Made by a program: the position numbers and the translations under genes. Source: Actinomycetes bacterium (GTDB taxonomy: Bacteria > Actinomycetota > Acidimicrobiia > Acidimicrobiales > JAMCPL01). Taken from it: a stretch of DNA of 64,000 bases. Where the stretch lies: NCBI GenBank assembly GCA_021816935.1, contig JAKAWR010000002.1:67039-131038 (forward strand), read 5' to 3'. Under the pieces are notes generated by a model. The model searched no databases and had not been told where the DNA came from. It saw nothing but the letters and a program-made list of their open reading frames with translations. Positions within the stretch are counted from its first letter, which is position 1. Every line of letters begins with the position of its first letter. Positions 52,710-63,166 of this stretch are shown here, piece after piece.

Positions 52710-53071
52710 AGCAGAACCTCCTCGAAACCTCTCAGAAAACTACACAACCGGATCTGCACCCCGGAGTAGCCACCTCTCGTTGCAGGCGATCACCTACTAT
52801 AGGTGTCATCATACTCCCCTACACCCTAGCTACGCAACCCCTAACCGGCACACCCAGTGGCCACACGCCGACCCTCCGCTCAGTGTAAATTGTCCCAACA
52901 CTGCCCCTCTCAACACATACACCCGTGGCACTCGCTGTCTCGCCCGACCGCTTGCCTCGGAAAACCCCGTATGCGCAACCCTACTGAGCACTGCTCTATG
53001 GCCACCCTATGAGCGGCACTTGGGAGGAACGTGGCCTGCCCGGCAAGATTCTGCTCGCCGAACAGACCACG

Positions 53072-53107
53072 AGCATGGATCGTCCTCGGAAGAGGACGAT
53101 CCATGCT
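53072..53107 (-). terminator. 16-bp perfect stem/4-nt loop downstream of fliC
   Basis: agcatggatcgtcctc-ggaa-gaggacgatccatgct; 31 nt past the fliC stop. Confidence 0.75.
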
Positions 53108-53137
53108 TCCCATCCCGTGTTGCCTTACCGTCTCCTC

Positions 53138-53989
53138 TCAGATGAGCTTCAGGATCATCGACGGCGATGTCTGGGCCTGAGCCAACATCGCAACGCCGGT
53201 CTGCATGAGAATCTGATCGGTGCTGAACGTGGTCATCTCCTGCGCCATGTTCACATCGACCATTCCCGAGTACGCAGCCTGGAGATTCTGATTGCCCACC
53301 GTCAGGTTGGCAACAAGCGCCGACAACTCGTTCTGGGTGGCACCGAGATTGGCTTCAACCGAGTCAACGTAGGACAGCGCGCTCTGGACCGCAGCGATCG
53401 CCGACGTTGCGCTCGCGTAACCGGACACGGCCACGGCCGACGTGTTCACAAGGAGAGCTCCGGTAGTGACAGCGCTGATCGAGAAGCTAATCTGCTGGAA
53501 GGAGTTGCCTCCTGGACCGCTCAGCCCGAACGCTCCGACCTGGACCGTGTACGCTGCAGTGCTGGAGTTGAGCAACTGCGTCGATCCGTAGCTCGACGAG
53601 TTGGCTATCTGGTCAATCTGGTTCTGCAGTGCGGTGAACTCGGCCTCGTTGGCGCTCAGCGCCGTGGAGTCCGTCGTCGCTGAGTTGGCCGAGGCTACCG
53701 CCAGTTGGTCCATCGTCTGCAGGATTGACGTGATCTGGTTGAGAGCCCCGACGGCTGTCTGGATCATCGCCGTCGAGTCCTGTGCGTTGCTCATTGCCGC
53801 CTGGTATCCGGTCGACTGGAACGACAGAGCCTCAGAGATGACGTAACCTGCGGGATTGTCGGCCGCCGTCTGGATCTGCAACCCTGATGAAAGCTGCGAA
53901 ATCGCAGTTGACATAGCATTGTCAGTGCGGCTCAGGTCGTTATAGGCCTGAATCGCCTGCATATTGGTGTTGACTACGAGAGAAGACAT
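53138..53989 (-). CDS. fliC: Flagellin (short, little or no D2/D3)
   Basis: NTNMQAIQAYNDLSRTDNAMSTAISQLSSGLQIQTAADNPAGYVISEAL; C-terminal MVDVNMAQEMTTFSTDQILMQTGVAMLAQAQ; aaggaggtagtATG. Confidence 0.96.
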   Translation of the reverse strand: MSSLVVNTNMQAIQAYNDLSRTDNAMSTAISQLSSGLQIQTAADNPAGYVISEALSFQSTGYQAAMSNAQDSTAMIQTAVGALNQITSILQTMDQLAVASANSATTDSTALSANEAEFTALQNQIDQIANSSSYGSTQLLNSSTAAYTVQVGAFGLSGPGGNSFQQISFSISAVTTGALLVNTSAVAVSGYASATSAIAAVQSALSYVDSVEANLGATQNELSALVANLTVGNQNLQAAYSGMVDVNMAQEMTTFSTDQILMQTGVAMLAQAQTSPSMILKLI

Positions 53990-54211
53990 ACTACCTCCTT
54001 GTTGTTTGCCTCATCTTTCGTGAGAGTCCCCCGATCCTTGGGGAACGTTTCAGATTGTACACCCCGTGGCGCTCGATGTCAACCCCTGCCGCCAAACCCA
54101 CAACGCGTATTTGTCACACCACCGGCGGCATCTAGCGCGGGCGGGTACACCCGCTGAGGCTATAGGTAGGCCAGGGTATTCGGTGCATGTGGAGAGGGGT
54201 AACATGTTTGT

Positions 54212-57200
54212 GTGACGCCACGGGTGAGACCCCCTATCCGACTGGTGCTGCTAACAGGGTCGGATTGGGAGCAGACCCAGCGGTGTCTTGATACCTTGAA
54301 CCCATCCCTGGATCCTGCCAGGGACAAGCTGGTTGCTCTCGAGTCTGGCCAGGGTCCCCCGGTGGACAGCGGCAGGCTGACCCTGTACACCTGGGTGACG
54401 CGCTCAAGCGATGAATCAGACAGGGCCGCGCCGGGAACCTCGCGTGTACCTGCCCTCAACAGGGCAATCACCGGACTCGGACTCCACGAAGGCGACCTCG
54501 TAATTGTCATGGACGACCATACCCTTCTCCCGGCCCCGTCGCTCAACCGCCTCGTCGCAGCAGTGAGCAGCGGCGACTGGCACGCCGCTGCTCCGTATTT
54601 CCCCCGCGGGAGCACGCTCCTTCACTTCGACGAGACCGACCCCGGTTCGCTCGCCGCAATCTGGCGCAACTGGTCCGCCGCGCGCCAGTCGAGGGTCCTC
54701 CCAGCGGAGCGGCTGAGGCCGTACTGCCTGGTGTTCACAGCAGAACTACTCCTGGCGTCGCGACCACTCGACGAACGCTTCATACGCGTTGACAGCGCGC
54801 TCGAAGACCTGGTACAGCGGGCTGCGACAACTGCCGGCAGCATCGGCGTGGTTCATGGTGCTCTCGCCTATCACCGGCCCGTATACGACTGGAAACCTGG
54901 CCCGGATCTGCAACCGGCCGCGTCGGACTTGTCGCTTCGTGGCCCTAAGCCTGGCGCCGTCCCTCCCGGCCTTGGCGCCGGCGACAGCGGCTCCACTGCG
55001 CTGCCAAGCGGTGACCCATCGGGAAGTGCGCTTGCAGCCGACAGCGCCCTGTTCGTTGCCATCCACGGGCGCCCGCCGGTTTCGGCAACAACCCAGCTCA
55101 TCTCGGCATGCCTTATCACGAAGAACGAGGAAGCGAACCTCCCGCGATGCCTCGACGCCCTATACGGCTTCGTCGACGAGGTGGTGATCTACGACACCGG
55201 ATCGACCGACCGGACGATCGGGCTTGCACGCGCCCGGGAAGCAAGCGTCTTCGAAGGATATTGGGACGACGACTTCTCCAGAGCCCGCAACGCCGCTCTT
55301 GCACACTGCGGAGGGGAGTGGATACTCTGGGTCGACGCCGACGAGGAGGTGGTGCTTACCGACCGGCCGGCTGAGGTCCGCAGCATCATCGCTTCCTCCC
55401 CTCCGGCAATCGAAGGCTATCTGATCCACATAGACAACCTCGAAGGATCCGGTACCACCTCCGTACTCACCCACCCCGCTGCGAGGCTCTTCCGCTCGGA
55501 GCGCTGCCACTGGTCGGGGCGGCTGCACGAACAGATCACTCTCCGGGAAGCCACCGCGGGCAGGGCTCCCATCCTCGTGGAATTTCCCAAGGTCAGGCTG
55601 ACCCACTACGGCTACCTCGACACCCTCGTAAAAGAGAGGGACAAGGGAGGAAGGAACGTCCGGATTGCCGAGAAGGAGCTCGAGGACCGGTCTGAACGGG
55701 ACAGAACCTACATGCAGACGAGTCTCGCCCGATCCGTCTCGATGGAAGGCGATCTGGACAGGGCCCTCGCGCTCTCCCGTGATGCCGCACGCTCCGCCAC
55801 CGATCCTACGACGCGGCGCCTTGCCCTCCGGACCTCCGCAGCAACGCTCGCCGCAATGGGCCGTATGGACGAGGCACTGGAAGAGGTGAACGAGTTGCGG
55901 CTGGCATCGGGCAACCCCGTCACGGCCGACATGATCGAGGTCGGGATGCTGCTCGCCATCGGGGAGGGGGAGGCTGCCCTCGCCGTAGCCGAGACTCTGA
56001 TAGCCCGAGGCAGGCAGGTCGACGATGACATGTTCGAGTACAAACCCGAGCAGTTCCTCGGAGCGAGGGCCGCCGCACTGCGCCTTCTCGAACGCCACGG
56101 CGAGGCTGCTGATTGCCTGCTCGAGACCCTGCGCAACGGGGAGTTCCTTGATGCTCATATGGGTGACCTGCTGGGCGACCTGCACAAGGCCGGCAGGTCT
56201 GTGGCTGAGATAGCCACCGCCCTGCCGGCCAGCAAGCTCGTGGGCTTCATGGGCCAGGTACGCCAGCTTCCCCCCGAAGAGGCTGACGAGATCCTGGAAG
56301 CATGCTACAACCGCTTCCAGCGCAGCAGTCGCTCTCTCCGAGTGGTACTGGCCGCTGCTTCGAAGACGGCCGAAGAGCTTCCTATCGCCAGGACACTGGA
56401 ATGGGCGGCGCGGGTACGGCGTTTCGGCGTGCCCGCCGGAGATCCCCTCTTGGCGCTTGCCACCAACGTAAGCCGTCCCTTGCCAGACAGGGCGCTGGCT
56501 GCTGCTACATGTTGCCGTGCATTCGGTGATCCTGACGCCGTTCTCAGTTTGAGAAGAGTCGTCTCAGCTTCACGGAGGGTGGGTGGAGGCGTCGCAGCGG
56601 AGGTTCTGGAATTGGTAAAGCAGATCTCGCCGGGCACCTTGGCAAGATCCCGGCTCGAGGCCAGCGCCGTCGTGTACGTGACCCAAGATGCCGGCGGGAC
56701 CGGCCGAACCGAAGCCCTCCTGGACGGACTCCTTGACGCGGTAGCCGACGGACGTATCGAGATCATCGTCGTGGACGATTCTAGAGCCGCCACCCCCGGT
56801 GGCGAGCCTGACATCGGCACAGCCGGTCCGGTTGGCCTTCGAGACGGCCGCGAAAGCCCGGAATACGCCGCCGGTAGCGTCCGCGTGCACCGGACGGATC
56901 GCCACCTGGGCATTGCCGGAGGTTTGCGGGCAGGCACGGAACTGGCGCGAGCGGAGTACGTGGTCCTGCTCATCAACCGCTCCCAGGTCACCGACAGCGG
57001 GCTGGCCAGGCTCATCGAGACGCTAGACCGCGATGACTCGACACCGGCAGTCGCCTTCCCGACCGGTGCCGCGGGAGCGGACGACGGCGCCTCCAAAGAT
57101 AACGGCCTCGCTACGGTGGGAGGCGGAACCCCCGGCGACGGTCCCACCTCCGATAGCCCTGCATGCACTGTCGGCATCATCGCTCGTAAAGGTGCGCTGA

Positions 57201-59788
57201 TCGAGACATGGGACACATCCACGCCTCCTCGCGCAGCAACCGGATCCACCGAAACGCATCGCACCACGCCGTCCGGGGGTAGAACACCGCAGATAGGTCA
57301 GCCTTCCAGTACCGAAAGAGGCCTCCTCTCCGGAATCCACGTCCACCTCTTCGAGTCCACTGCAAAAGCGACAAGCGGCCTGGCGCGGGGAGGTCGCCTG
57401 TTGCTGGAGGCTCTTCAATCCTCCGGGGCGTCGGTGGAGCCGGCACGCTATAGGGACGCCAAGGGCCGGCTGGCGCCCGAGAGACCGGGATTACCGGCTG
57501 GGACCCGCTTTCACGCGGACATGATCGCGGTGGACCTCATAGAGGTCGCCCGTGCCATTTCCTCCGGTGACCCCCTGCCGGGCTGTCCGGATGGTTACCG
57601 GATTGCAAGCTGGCACTGGGAGGTTGACGCCCTCCCACCGCACCTTGTCGCTGCAATGGACCTCGTTGACGAAGTATGGGTACACAGCGAGTTCGAAAGG
57701 CTGGCCTTTGCAAGAGCTTCGCGGGGCCGGGTTAGAGTCGAGATCTTTCCCTATGCGGTCGCTAGCGATGGTACGGCGAACCGGTACTCGCGAGCGGCGC
57801 TTGGGTTGCCCGAAGGTTTCATCTTTCTGACGATGTTCGATTTCGCCTCGACAATCGCGCGAAAGAACCCCGAGGGGGCCATAAGGGCCTTCGCCCGCGC
57901 ATTCTCTCCCGGCGAAGGTCCGACCCTCGTCGTAAAGGCGAACGACAGGCACTCTCCTGCCGACTTCCGCAAACTGGCAGAAGCCGTCGGCGGCCGGGAC
58001 GACATAGTGCTCATAGTCGAGGAATGGAGCCGCGCTCTGGTTGAAGCCCTGCTCGAGAGCGCAGACTGCTACGTATCCCTGCACCGATCGGAGGGTTTCG
58101 GGCTCCCCATCGCCGAGGCCATGGCACTTGGCAAACCCGTCATCGCCACCGCCTATTCGGGGAACCTAGACTTCATGGACCCGGACAACTCGTATCTTGT
58201 TCCCTGCGGTTTCTCGACCATCCCGCGGGCTACCGGACCGTACCCGGAGGGCTTCATATGGGCCGAACCGAACCTTGCGGCCGCCGCCGATCTTATGCGG
58301 CACGCCTGGTCCGACCAGGATTCTGCGGCTGCCAAGGGAGGAAGGGCACGCAACACGATCCGGAGACGGTACTCCGCGGAACGGGCAACAGCATTTGTGA
58401 GAGCCAGGCTCGCGGCGATCGCGAACACTCCACAGGGATCTGCGGCTCGGTCCCACGCAGATCGAGAGCACCGATCTCGTCGAGGCATCCGGCTTGCAGA
58501 TCTTTACTCGGCCGGCACAGAGGCGAGCAAGCCTGCTATCCACGCTGGCCACAGCCCCGGCACGGGCACGGGCACGGGCACGGGCACGGGCGGAGCCGGT
58601 ACCATTCACCGGACACGTAGCGGCGACCTGCCGGAAGGGGTGGACATCATTGGACCAGGCACATCCACGAGAGGCTATCCGGCCCTCTTCGGCATCGTCG
58701 CGAACCTTCTTGCATCAGCCGGTTACCCATACTGCGAGGCAGACGGCAGCCCGATCCTGAAGCACGACACCGTCGTCCTGTTCAGGGATCCGGATTCGCT
58801 GGCCAATATCGCCATGCAGTGGGGCAGCGACTTCTTCGAGCGCTATGTCATCTGCTGTTTTGACTGGCCGCTGACCGTCCTTCCCGATCCACTGGCGAGA
58901 GGACTCCGCTACACGAACGAGATATGGGTACCTTCTCCGAATGCCCGGGTTGCGGTCGAGACCGCAGGTGCAGGCAAGCCAGTGATCGAGCTTTCGATCC
59001 CGCCTGATGCTGCGATCGCAATCCTGGCTGCGGTGTCGCCCGGTAGGGAGTTCGGCGCTCTCGGTGCCGACATACCCGCCACGCCGCTCGTTGCATGGGA
59101 CGAGGGCGGCTTCCTCCTCACGGTCGTGGACGGTAGCGATTCGTTCCAGCGCTCGAACCCGATAGGTGTCGTCGAGGCGTTCACAAAGGCATTCCCCGGA
59201 AGCGACGGCCCCCGACTCGTTGTCATGACCACGCGCAGTCCTTTGCGGAGAGATGACCGGAAAACGCTAACCGAAGCGACCGTGGACCGCGACGACATAG
59301 ACGTCACCGGACCGCACAACCTTTCCGAGGTTGGCAACGCTCTCCGGAACTGCTCAGCCTATATTTCTTTGCACCGGGCCATCGGTTACGACCTGCCTCT
59401 TGCAGCCGCGGTGGCACTCGGGAAACCGGTAATATCGACGGCATCTCCACGGGTGCCGCCGTGGCTCGCTACCGACTCGGGGACCGTCACTCTCATCCCC
59501 TACGACGAATCGACCGTCCCCGCGGGCTGCTGGCCCTACCCTGAGGGCGCGCCCTGGTCGGATCCCGACGCCGCCGCCGCCGCCGCCCTGGCTGACTTCT
59601 ACTCCCGCTGCGGCCAGCCTGACCGCGTGCCGGAACGATCGGGCGCACACACTGGTTCGCCTCCGCTGTCCTCAACGGCAGCTGCACCCACGAGCCCCTT
59701 GCCGCTCCCTGATTTGATCTCCTCCAGGCTGCGCTTCGCTCACGGTACGTACCTGAGGGCGAGGCACCTCCTCGCCGGTGGACGGTAG
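54212..59788 (+). CDS. 1858-aa multidomain glycosyltransferase: GT2-like, GT2 with TPR, GT2-like, GT4, degenerate GT4
   Basis: SACLITKNEEANLPRCLDALYGFVDEVVIYDTGSTDRTI..WILWVDADEE; EIIVVDDSRAA..HLGIAGGLRAG; SEGFGLPIAEAMALGKPVIATAYSGNLDFM; RAIGYDLPLAAAVALGKPVIST. Confidence 0.9.
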   Translation: MTPRVRPPIRLVLLTGSDWEQTQRCLDTLNPSLDPARDKLVALESGQGPPVDSGRLTLYTWVTRSSDESDRAAPGTSRVPALNRAITGLGLHEGDLVIVMDDHTLLPAPSLNRLVAAVSSGDWHAAAPYFPRGSTLLHFDETDPGSLAAIWRNWSAARQSRVLPAERLRPYCLVFTAELLLASRPLDERFIRVDSALEDLVQRAATTAGSIGVVHGALAYHRPVYDWKPGPDLQPAASDLSLRGPKPGAVPPGLGAGDSGSTALPSGDPSGSALAADSALFVAIHGRPPVSATTQLISACLITKNEEANLPRCLDALYGFVDEVVIYDTGSTDRTIGLARAREASVFEGYWDDDFSRARNAALAHCGGEWILWVDADEEVVLTDRPAEVRSIIASSPPAIEGYLIHIDNLEGSGTTSVLTHPAARLFRSERCHWSGRLHEQITLREATAGRAPILVEFPKVRLTHYGYLDTLVKERDKGGRNVRIAEKELEDRSERDRTYMQTSLARSVSMEGDLDRALALSRDAARSATDPTTRRLALRTSAATLAAMGRMDEALEEVNELRLASGNPVTADMIEVGMLLAIGEGEAALAVAETLIARGRQVDDDMFEYKPEQFLGARAAALRLLERHGEAADCLLETLRNGEFLDAHMGDLLGDLHKAGRSVAEIATALPASKLVGFMGQVRQLPPEEADEILEACYNRFQRSSRSLRVVLAAASKTAEELPIARTLEWAARVRRFGVPAGDPLLALATNVSRPLPDRALAAATCCRAFGDPDAVLSLRRVVSASRRVGGGVAAEVLELVKQISPGTLARSRLEASAVVYVTQDAGGTGRTEALLDGLLDAVADGRIEIIVVDDSRAATPGGEPDIGTAGPVGLRDGRESPEYAAGSVRVHRTDRHLGIAGGLRAGTELARAEYVVLLINRSQVTDSGLARLIETLDRDDSTPAVAFPTGAAGADDGASKDNGLATVGGGTPGDGPTSDSPACTVGIIARKGALIETWDTSTPPRAATGSTETHRTTPSGGRTPQIGQPSSTERGLLSGIHVHLFESTAKATSGLARGGRLLLEALQSSGASVEPARYRDAKGRLAPERPGLPAGTRFHADMIAVDLIEVARAISSGDPLPGCPDGYRIASWHWEVDALPPHLVAAMDLVDEVWVHSEFERLAFARASRGRVRVEIFPYAVASDGTANRYSRAALGLPEGFIFLTMFDFASTIARKNPEGAIRAFARAFSPGEGPTLVVKANDRHSPADFRKLAEAVGGRDDIVLIVEEWSRALVEALLESADCYVSLHRSEGFGLPIAEAMALGKPVIATAYSGNLDFMDPDNSYLVPCGFSTIPRATGPYPEGFIWAEPNLAAAADLMRHAWSDQDSAAAKGGRARNTIRRRYSAERATAFVRARLAAIANTPQGSAARSHADREHRSRRGIRLADLYSAGTEASKPAIHAGHSPGTGTGTGTGTGGAGTIHRTRSGDLPEGVDIIGPGTSTRGYPALFGIVANLLASAGYPYCEADGSPILKHDTVVLFRDPDSLANIAMQWGSDFFERYVICCFDWPLTVLPDPLARGLRYTNEIWVPSPNARVAVETAGAGKPVIELSIPPDAAIAILAAVSPGREFGALGADIPATPLVAWDEGGFLLTVVDGSDSFQRSNPIGVVEAFTKAFPGSDGPRLVVMTTRSPLRRDDRKTLTEATVDRDDIDVTGPHNLSEVGNALRNCSAYISLHRAIGYDLPLAAAVALGKPVISTASPRVPPWLATDSGTVTLIPYDESTVPAGCWPYPEGAPWSDPDAAAAAALADFYSRCGQPDRVPERSGAHTGSPPLSSTAAAPTSPLPLPDLISSRLRFAHGTYLRARHLLAGGR
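58561..58590 (+). repeat. Five tandem 6-bp units (cacggg) inside the giant GT gene, encoding Gly-Thr linker
   Basis: cacgggcacgggcacgggcacgggcacggg. Confidence 0.95.
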
Positions 59789-59841
59789 CCCACTACCGGC
59801 CATCCCGGTGAGCCTCCGCCGAGGCCCTGAAGGCCCGCTCG

Positions 59842-61386
59842 TTACGCCACGAAGCCCTGCTTGACGTGGTTCGTGGGAGGCACCTTCACAGCGTCGAAAT
59901 AGCACGTAACAAGGTCGCCCATCCAGGTTGCGTCGGCACCCATGAAGATGAACAAGCGCCGGGCGATGCCTTCTTCGCCCCCTCTCGACCGCTCGGCTAC
60001 CAACCCATCGGCAATGGCCGCCGCCAGCTTCCGGTGCAACTCAGCCAGGTCGTCTGTCTCCTCGGGGAATACCACTCCGTCGGAGCTGGCAACAGGCATC
60101 CCCCCGGCGAAAGCATCCACAATGAATACGTCGGCGAGCCCGTACATCTGGGCACCCACGACATTGCACCTGGCAGGCAGGTCTTCGGGAAGGCCAAACG
60201 CCCCGCCGACAAAGCTTTCGTGGACGAGGAGAGTCACCTCCGGCATGGCGACATGGAGAAAGCCCGACAGCAGCGACACGAGTGCGGTGTTCCTCCCGAC
60301 ATAGGCGATCACCGAGGACGGCGGCTGGCACCAGATGAGATTCGCTAGGTGCGGAAATGCGTGCTCAACGTCGTAGAGCTGCAGATGATCGAAGGCAGGC
60401 TGCCCGTAGACAACCTCCCTCGTGTACGGCTGCAGCTCGCCCGGAAGAAGATGCCGCATCACGTCCGCGAACTGCGCCCGCCCGCCGCCGTCAAGCCTCA
60501 CCTCCTCCAGCTCTTCGCCGGCCATGCCCCACGTATCTCCCTGGTCCGGCAGGAGTGGCGTTTGCAAACCTAACACGAAGCGGCTGAAGTCGTTTCCATC
60601 CGAGTGGGGTCTGTGATGAAGCGGCGGTATACGCGTGTGGCTGCAGTGGTAACAAAAGACGTTGTCGACCAGCGACCTCGTGACGCTATTGAGGAGGTAC
60701 AGCCGAGCAGCGACGTTGGAATCGGTATGCCAGGCACGCACCATCTCCTCGTTCATCCCTCCGATCTCGAAAAACTGGCTGCGCAGTATCAGCTGGAAGT
60801 CGCCCGGACTGTCGTAAAGGCAGTATGGCGCGGTCGCGATCGCCTCGTTGAGATGCAGGTCTGATCCCAGGGTCCTCAAGGCAGCTATGGTGCCCCGCGG
60901 ATCAAGGCGGTCGAAAGACTCCCAGAGGGCCTCGGGTAACTCGAAGCGGGGCGTCTCGTAGAAACCGTCGGCAAGCTCCGCGACCACGCTCGACAGCGAG
61001 CGTGTAGCGTCGCGCACCACCAACGCCACGTCGGAGTTGGTAGAGAGTATCCAGCGGTTCTCGGGATTGGAACGGCGGATGGCTACGTTGCGGCTCAGGG
61101 CGTCCAGTGCGGGAAGCGTCGATCCTCTCTTGTGGCGGTCGTAGGCAGCCGGTCTTATCCGGATTGCACGCAGCAGGCTCCTTGCCCTCTCCGTCAGGGT
61201 GTCGGCAATCGCCTCGGGAAAGGTCGGCGTAAGATCCGGGGTGTTGCAGTCGACGAAGATGATCTCGTCCGCAGGATCGTCCAGTACCTCGGCGAGCGCG
61301 TTGATACTGATAGCGGCTCTCTTGTGCAGGTTGTAGCTGTAGGAGTCGTTCCTGCCGTACATCACGACCGAAATCACGAAACACAT
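59842..61386 (-). CDS. Glycosyltransferase family 2-like protein, tandem paralog A
   Basis: ISVVMYGRNDSYSYNLHKRAAISINALAEVLDDPADEIIFVDCNTPD; WILSTNSDV; near-identical to the neighbouring ORF. Confidence 0.8.
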   Translation of the reverse strand: MCFVISVVMYGRNDSYSYNLHKRAAISINALAEVLDDPADEIIFVDCNTPDLTPTFPEAIADTLTERARSLLRAIRIRPAAYDRHKRGSTLPALDALSRNVAIRRSNPENRWILSTNSDVALVVRDATRSLSSVVAELADGFYETPRFELPEALWESFDRLDPRGTIAALRTLGSDLHLNEAIATAPYCLYDSPGDFQLILRSQFFEIGGMNEEMVRAWHTDSNVAARLYLLNSVTRSLVDNVFCYHCSHTRIPPLHHRPHSDGNDFSRFVLGLQTPLLPDQGDTWGMAGEELEEVRLDGGGRAQFADVMRHLLPGELQPYTREVVYGQPAFDHLQLYDVEHAFPHLANLIWCQPPSSVIAYVGRNTALVSLLSGFLHVAMPEVTLLVHESFVGGAFGLPEDLPARCNVVGAQMYGLADVFIVDAFAGGMPVASSDGVVFPEETDDLAELHRKLAAAIADGLVAERSRGGEEGIARRLFIFMGADATWMGDLVTCYFDAVKVPPTNHVKQGFVA

Positions 61387-62954
61387 CCTGTCACGTGGCT
61401 ACGTCCTCGAAGATGACTCATACGACAGCCGCCGGGTAGCAGTGGTGGGCGAGCGGTGCACTCGCAAGGTCATAGCTGCCCCATACGAATGAGTCCAGCG
61501 TCGCACCACCATAAGGCGCTATCAATCCCATAAAAATGAAAAGTCTATTCCCCCCGGCAACCTGGCGTGCCCGTTCGTCGTCTGCAGCGTCACTTGCCGC
61601 CTGTATCAGCTTCCGGTGCAACTCAGCCAGGTCGTCTGTCTCCTCGGGGAATACCACTCCGTCGGAGCTGGCAACAGGCATCCCCCCGGCGAAAGCATCC
61701 ACAATGAATACGTCGGCAAGCTCGTACATCTGGGCACCCACGACATTGCACCTGGCAGGCAGGTCTTCGGGAAGGCCAAACGCCCCGCCGACAAAGCTTT
61801 CGTGGACGAGGAGAGTCACCTCCGGCATGGCGACATGGAGAAAGCCCGACAGCAGCGACACGAGTGCGGTGTTCCTCCCGACATAGGCGATCACCGAGGA
61901 CGGCGGCTGGCACCAGATGAGATTCGCTAGGTGCGGAAATGCGTGCTCAACGTCGTAGAGCTGCAGGTGGCTATTGACCACCCATACGTCGGTGGTGTAC
62001 GGCTGCAGCTCGCCCGGAAGAAGATGCCGCATCACGTCCGCGAACTGCGCCCGCCCGCCGCCGGCAAGCCTCACCTCCTCCAACTCTTCGCCGGCCATGC
62101 CCCACGTATCTCCCTGATCCGGCTGGTCGGCCCGCTCCACGTCAAAAACGAACCTGTATACGTCGTTCTCCTCGGATCCGGCCTCGTGATGAAGCGGCGG
62201 CATGCGCGTGTGACTGCAGTGGTAACAAAAGACGTTGTCGACCAACGACCTCGTGGCGCTATTGAGGAGGTACAGCCGGACAGCGACGTTGGAATCGGCA
62301 TGCCAGGCACGCACCATCTCCTCGTTCATCCCTCCGATCTCGAAAAGCTGGCTGCGCAGCATCAGCTGGAAATCGCCAGGGGCGTCGTAGAGCATTGCCG
62401 GCAACCCGCCGGCCATCGCCTCGTTCAGGTGAAGCGCAGGGCCAAGGGTCCTCAAAGCAGCTATGGTGCCCCGCGGATCAAGGCGGTCGAAAGACTCCCA
62501 GAGGGCCTCGGGCACCTCGAAACGGGGCGTCGCGTAATAGTCATCGGCAAGCTCCGCGACCACGCTCGACAGCGAGCGTGTCGCGTCGCGCACCACCAAC
62601 ACCACATCGGAGTTGGTAGAGAGTATCCAGCGGTTCTCGGGATTGGAACGGCGGATGGCTACGTTGCGGCTCAGGGCGTCCAGTGCGGGAAGCGTCGATC
62701 CTCTCTTGTGGCGGTCGTAGGCAGCCGGTCTTATCCGGATTGCACGCAGCAGGCTCCTTGCCCTCTCCGTCAGGGTGTCGGCAATCGCCTCGGGAAAGGT
62801 CGGCGTAAGATCCGGGGTGTTGCAGTCGACGAAGATGATCTCGTCCGCAGGATCGTCCAGTACCTCGGCGAGCGCGTTGATACTGATAGCGGCTCTCTTG
62901 TGCAGGTTGTAGCTGTAGGAGTCGTTCCTGCCGTACATCACGACCGAAATCACG
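60025..62954. repeat. Tandem gene duplication with near-identical blocks 60025-60385/61607-61967 and 60970-61378/62546-62954
   Basis: By-eye alignment; offsets 1582 and 1576. Confidence 0.88.
61418..62953 (-). CDS. Glycosyltransferase family 2-like protein, tandem paralog B
   Basis: As paralog A; different C-terminus (LFIFMGLIAPYGGATLDSFVWGSYDLASAPL). Confidence 0.8.
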   Translation of the reverse strand: MISVVMYGRNDSYSYNLHKRAAISINALAEVLDDPADEIIFVDCNTPDLTPTFPEAIADTLTERARSLLRAIRIRPAAYDRHKRGSTLPALDALSRNVAIRRSNPENRWILSTNSDVVLVVRDATRSLSSVVAELADDYYATPRFEVPEALWESFDRLDPRGTIAALRTLGPALHLNEAMAGGLPAMLYDAPGDFQLMLRSQLFEIGGMNEEMVRAWHADSNVAVRLYLLNSATRSLVDNVFCYHCSHTRMPPLHHEAGSEENDVYRFVFDVERADQPDQGDTWGMAGEELEEVRLAGGGRAQFADVMRHLLPGELQPYTTDVWVVNSHLQLYDVEHAFPHLANLIWCQPPSSVIAYVGRNTALVSLLSGFLHVAMPEVTLLVHESFVGGAFGLPEDLPARCNVVGAQMYELADVFIVDAFAGGMPVASSDGVVFPEETDDLAELHRKLIQAASDAADDERARQVAGGNRLFIFMGLIAPYGGATLDSFVWGSYDLASAPLAHHCYPAAVV

Positions 62955-63037
62955 CAATTGCTCCTGTCAGCCCGCGAAACTGATTGCCAAGTGCTGACGA
63001 CTACGGTCGACAGTACCAGCCGAGATACGGGCTCCGT

Positions 63038-63166
63038 TCATGTCGCGAACCTGGCTGCCAGGTTCGCGGGGAAAGGATCGTCGTGGGCGAGCACCGCCAA
63101 GTCCCCGATCCAGGCCAATTCCACGTCTTCCCTGCTCGCTATCTCGGGAGACGCGCGATCCTTCAC
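63038..63166 (-). CDS. Candidate 42-aa ORF translationally coupled (GTGA overlap) to the methyltransferase stop
   Basis: VKDRASPEIASREDVELAWIGDLAVLAHDDPFPANLAARFAT*; GTG overlaps TGA at 63163-63166. Confidence 0.35.
   Translation of the reverse strand: MKDRASPEIASREDVELAWIGDLAVLAHDDPFPANLAARFAT

Noticed and set aside
58561-58590. Hexanucleotide tract as a phase-variation switch
   Set aside because: Unit length is 6 bp, so copy-number changes keep frame; likely only alters a Gly-Thr linker.
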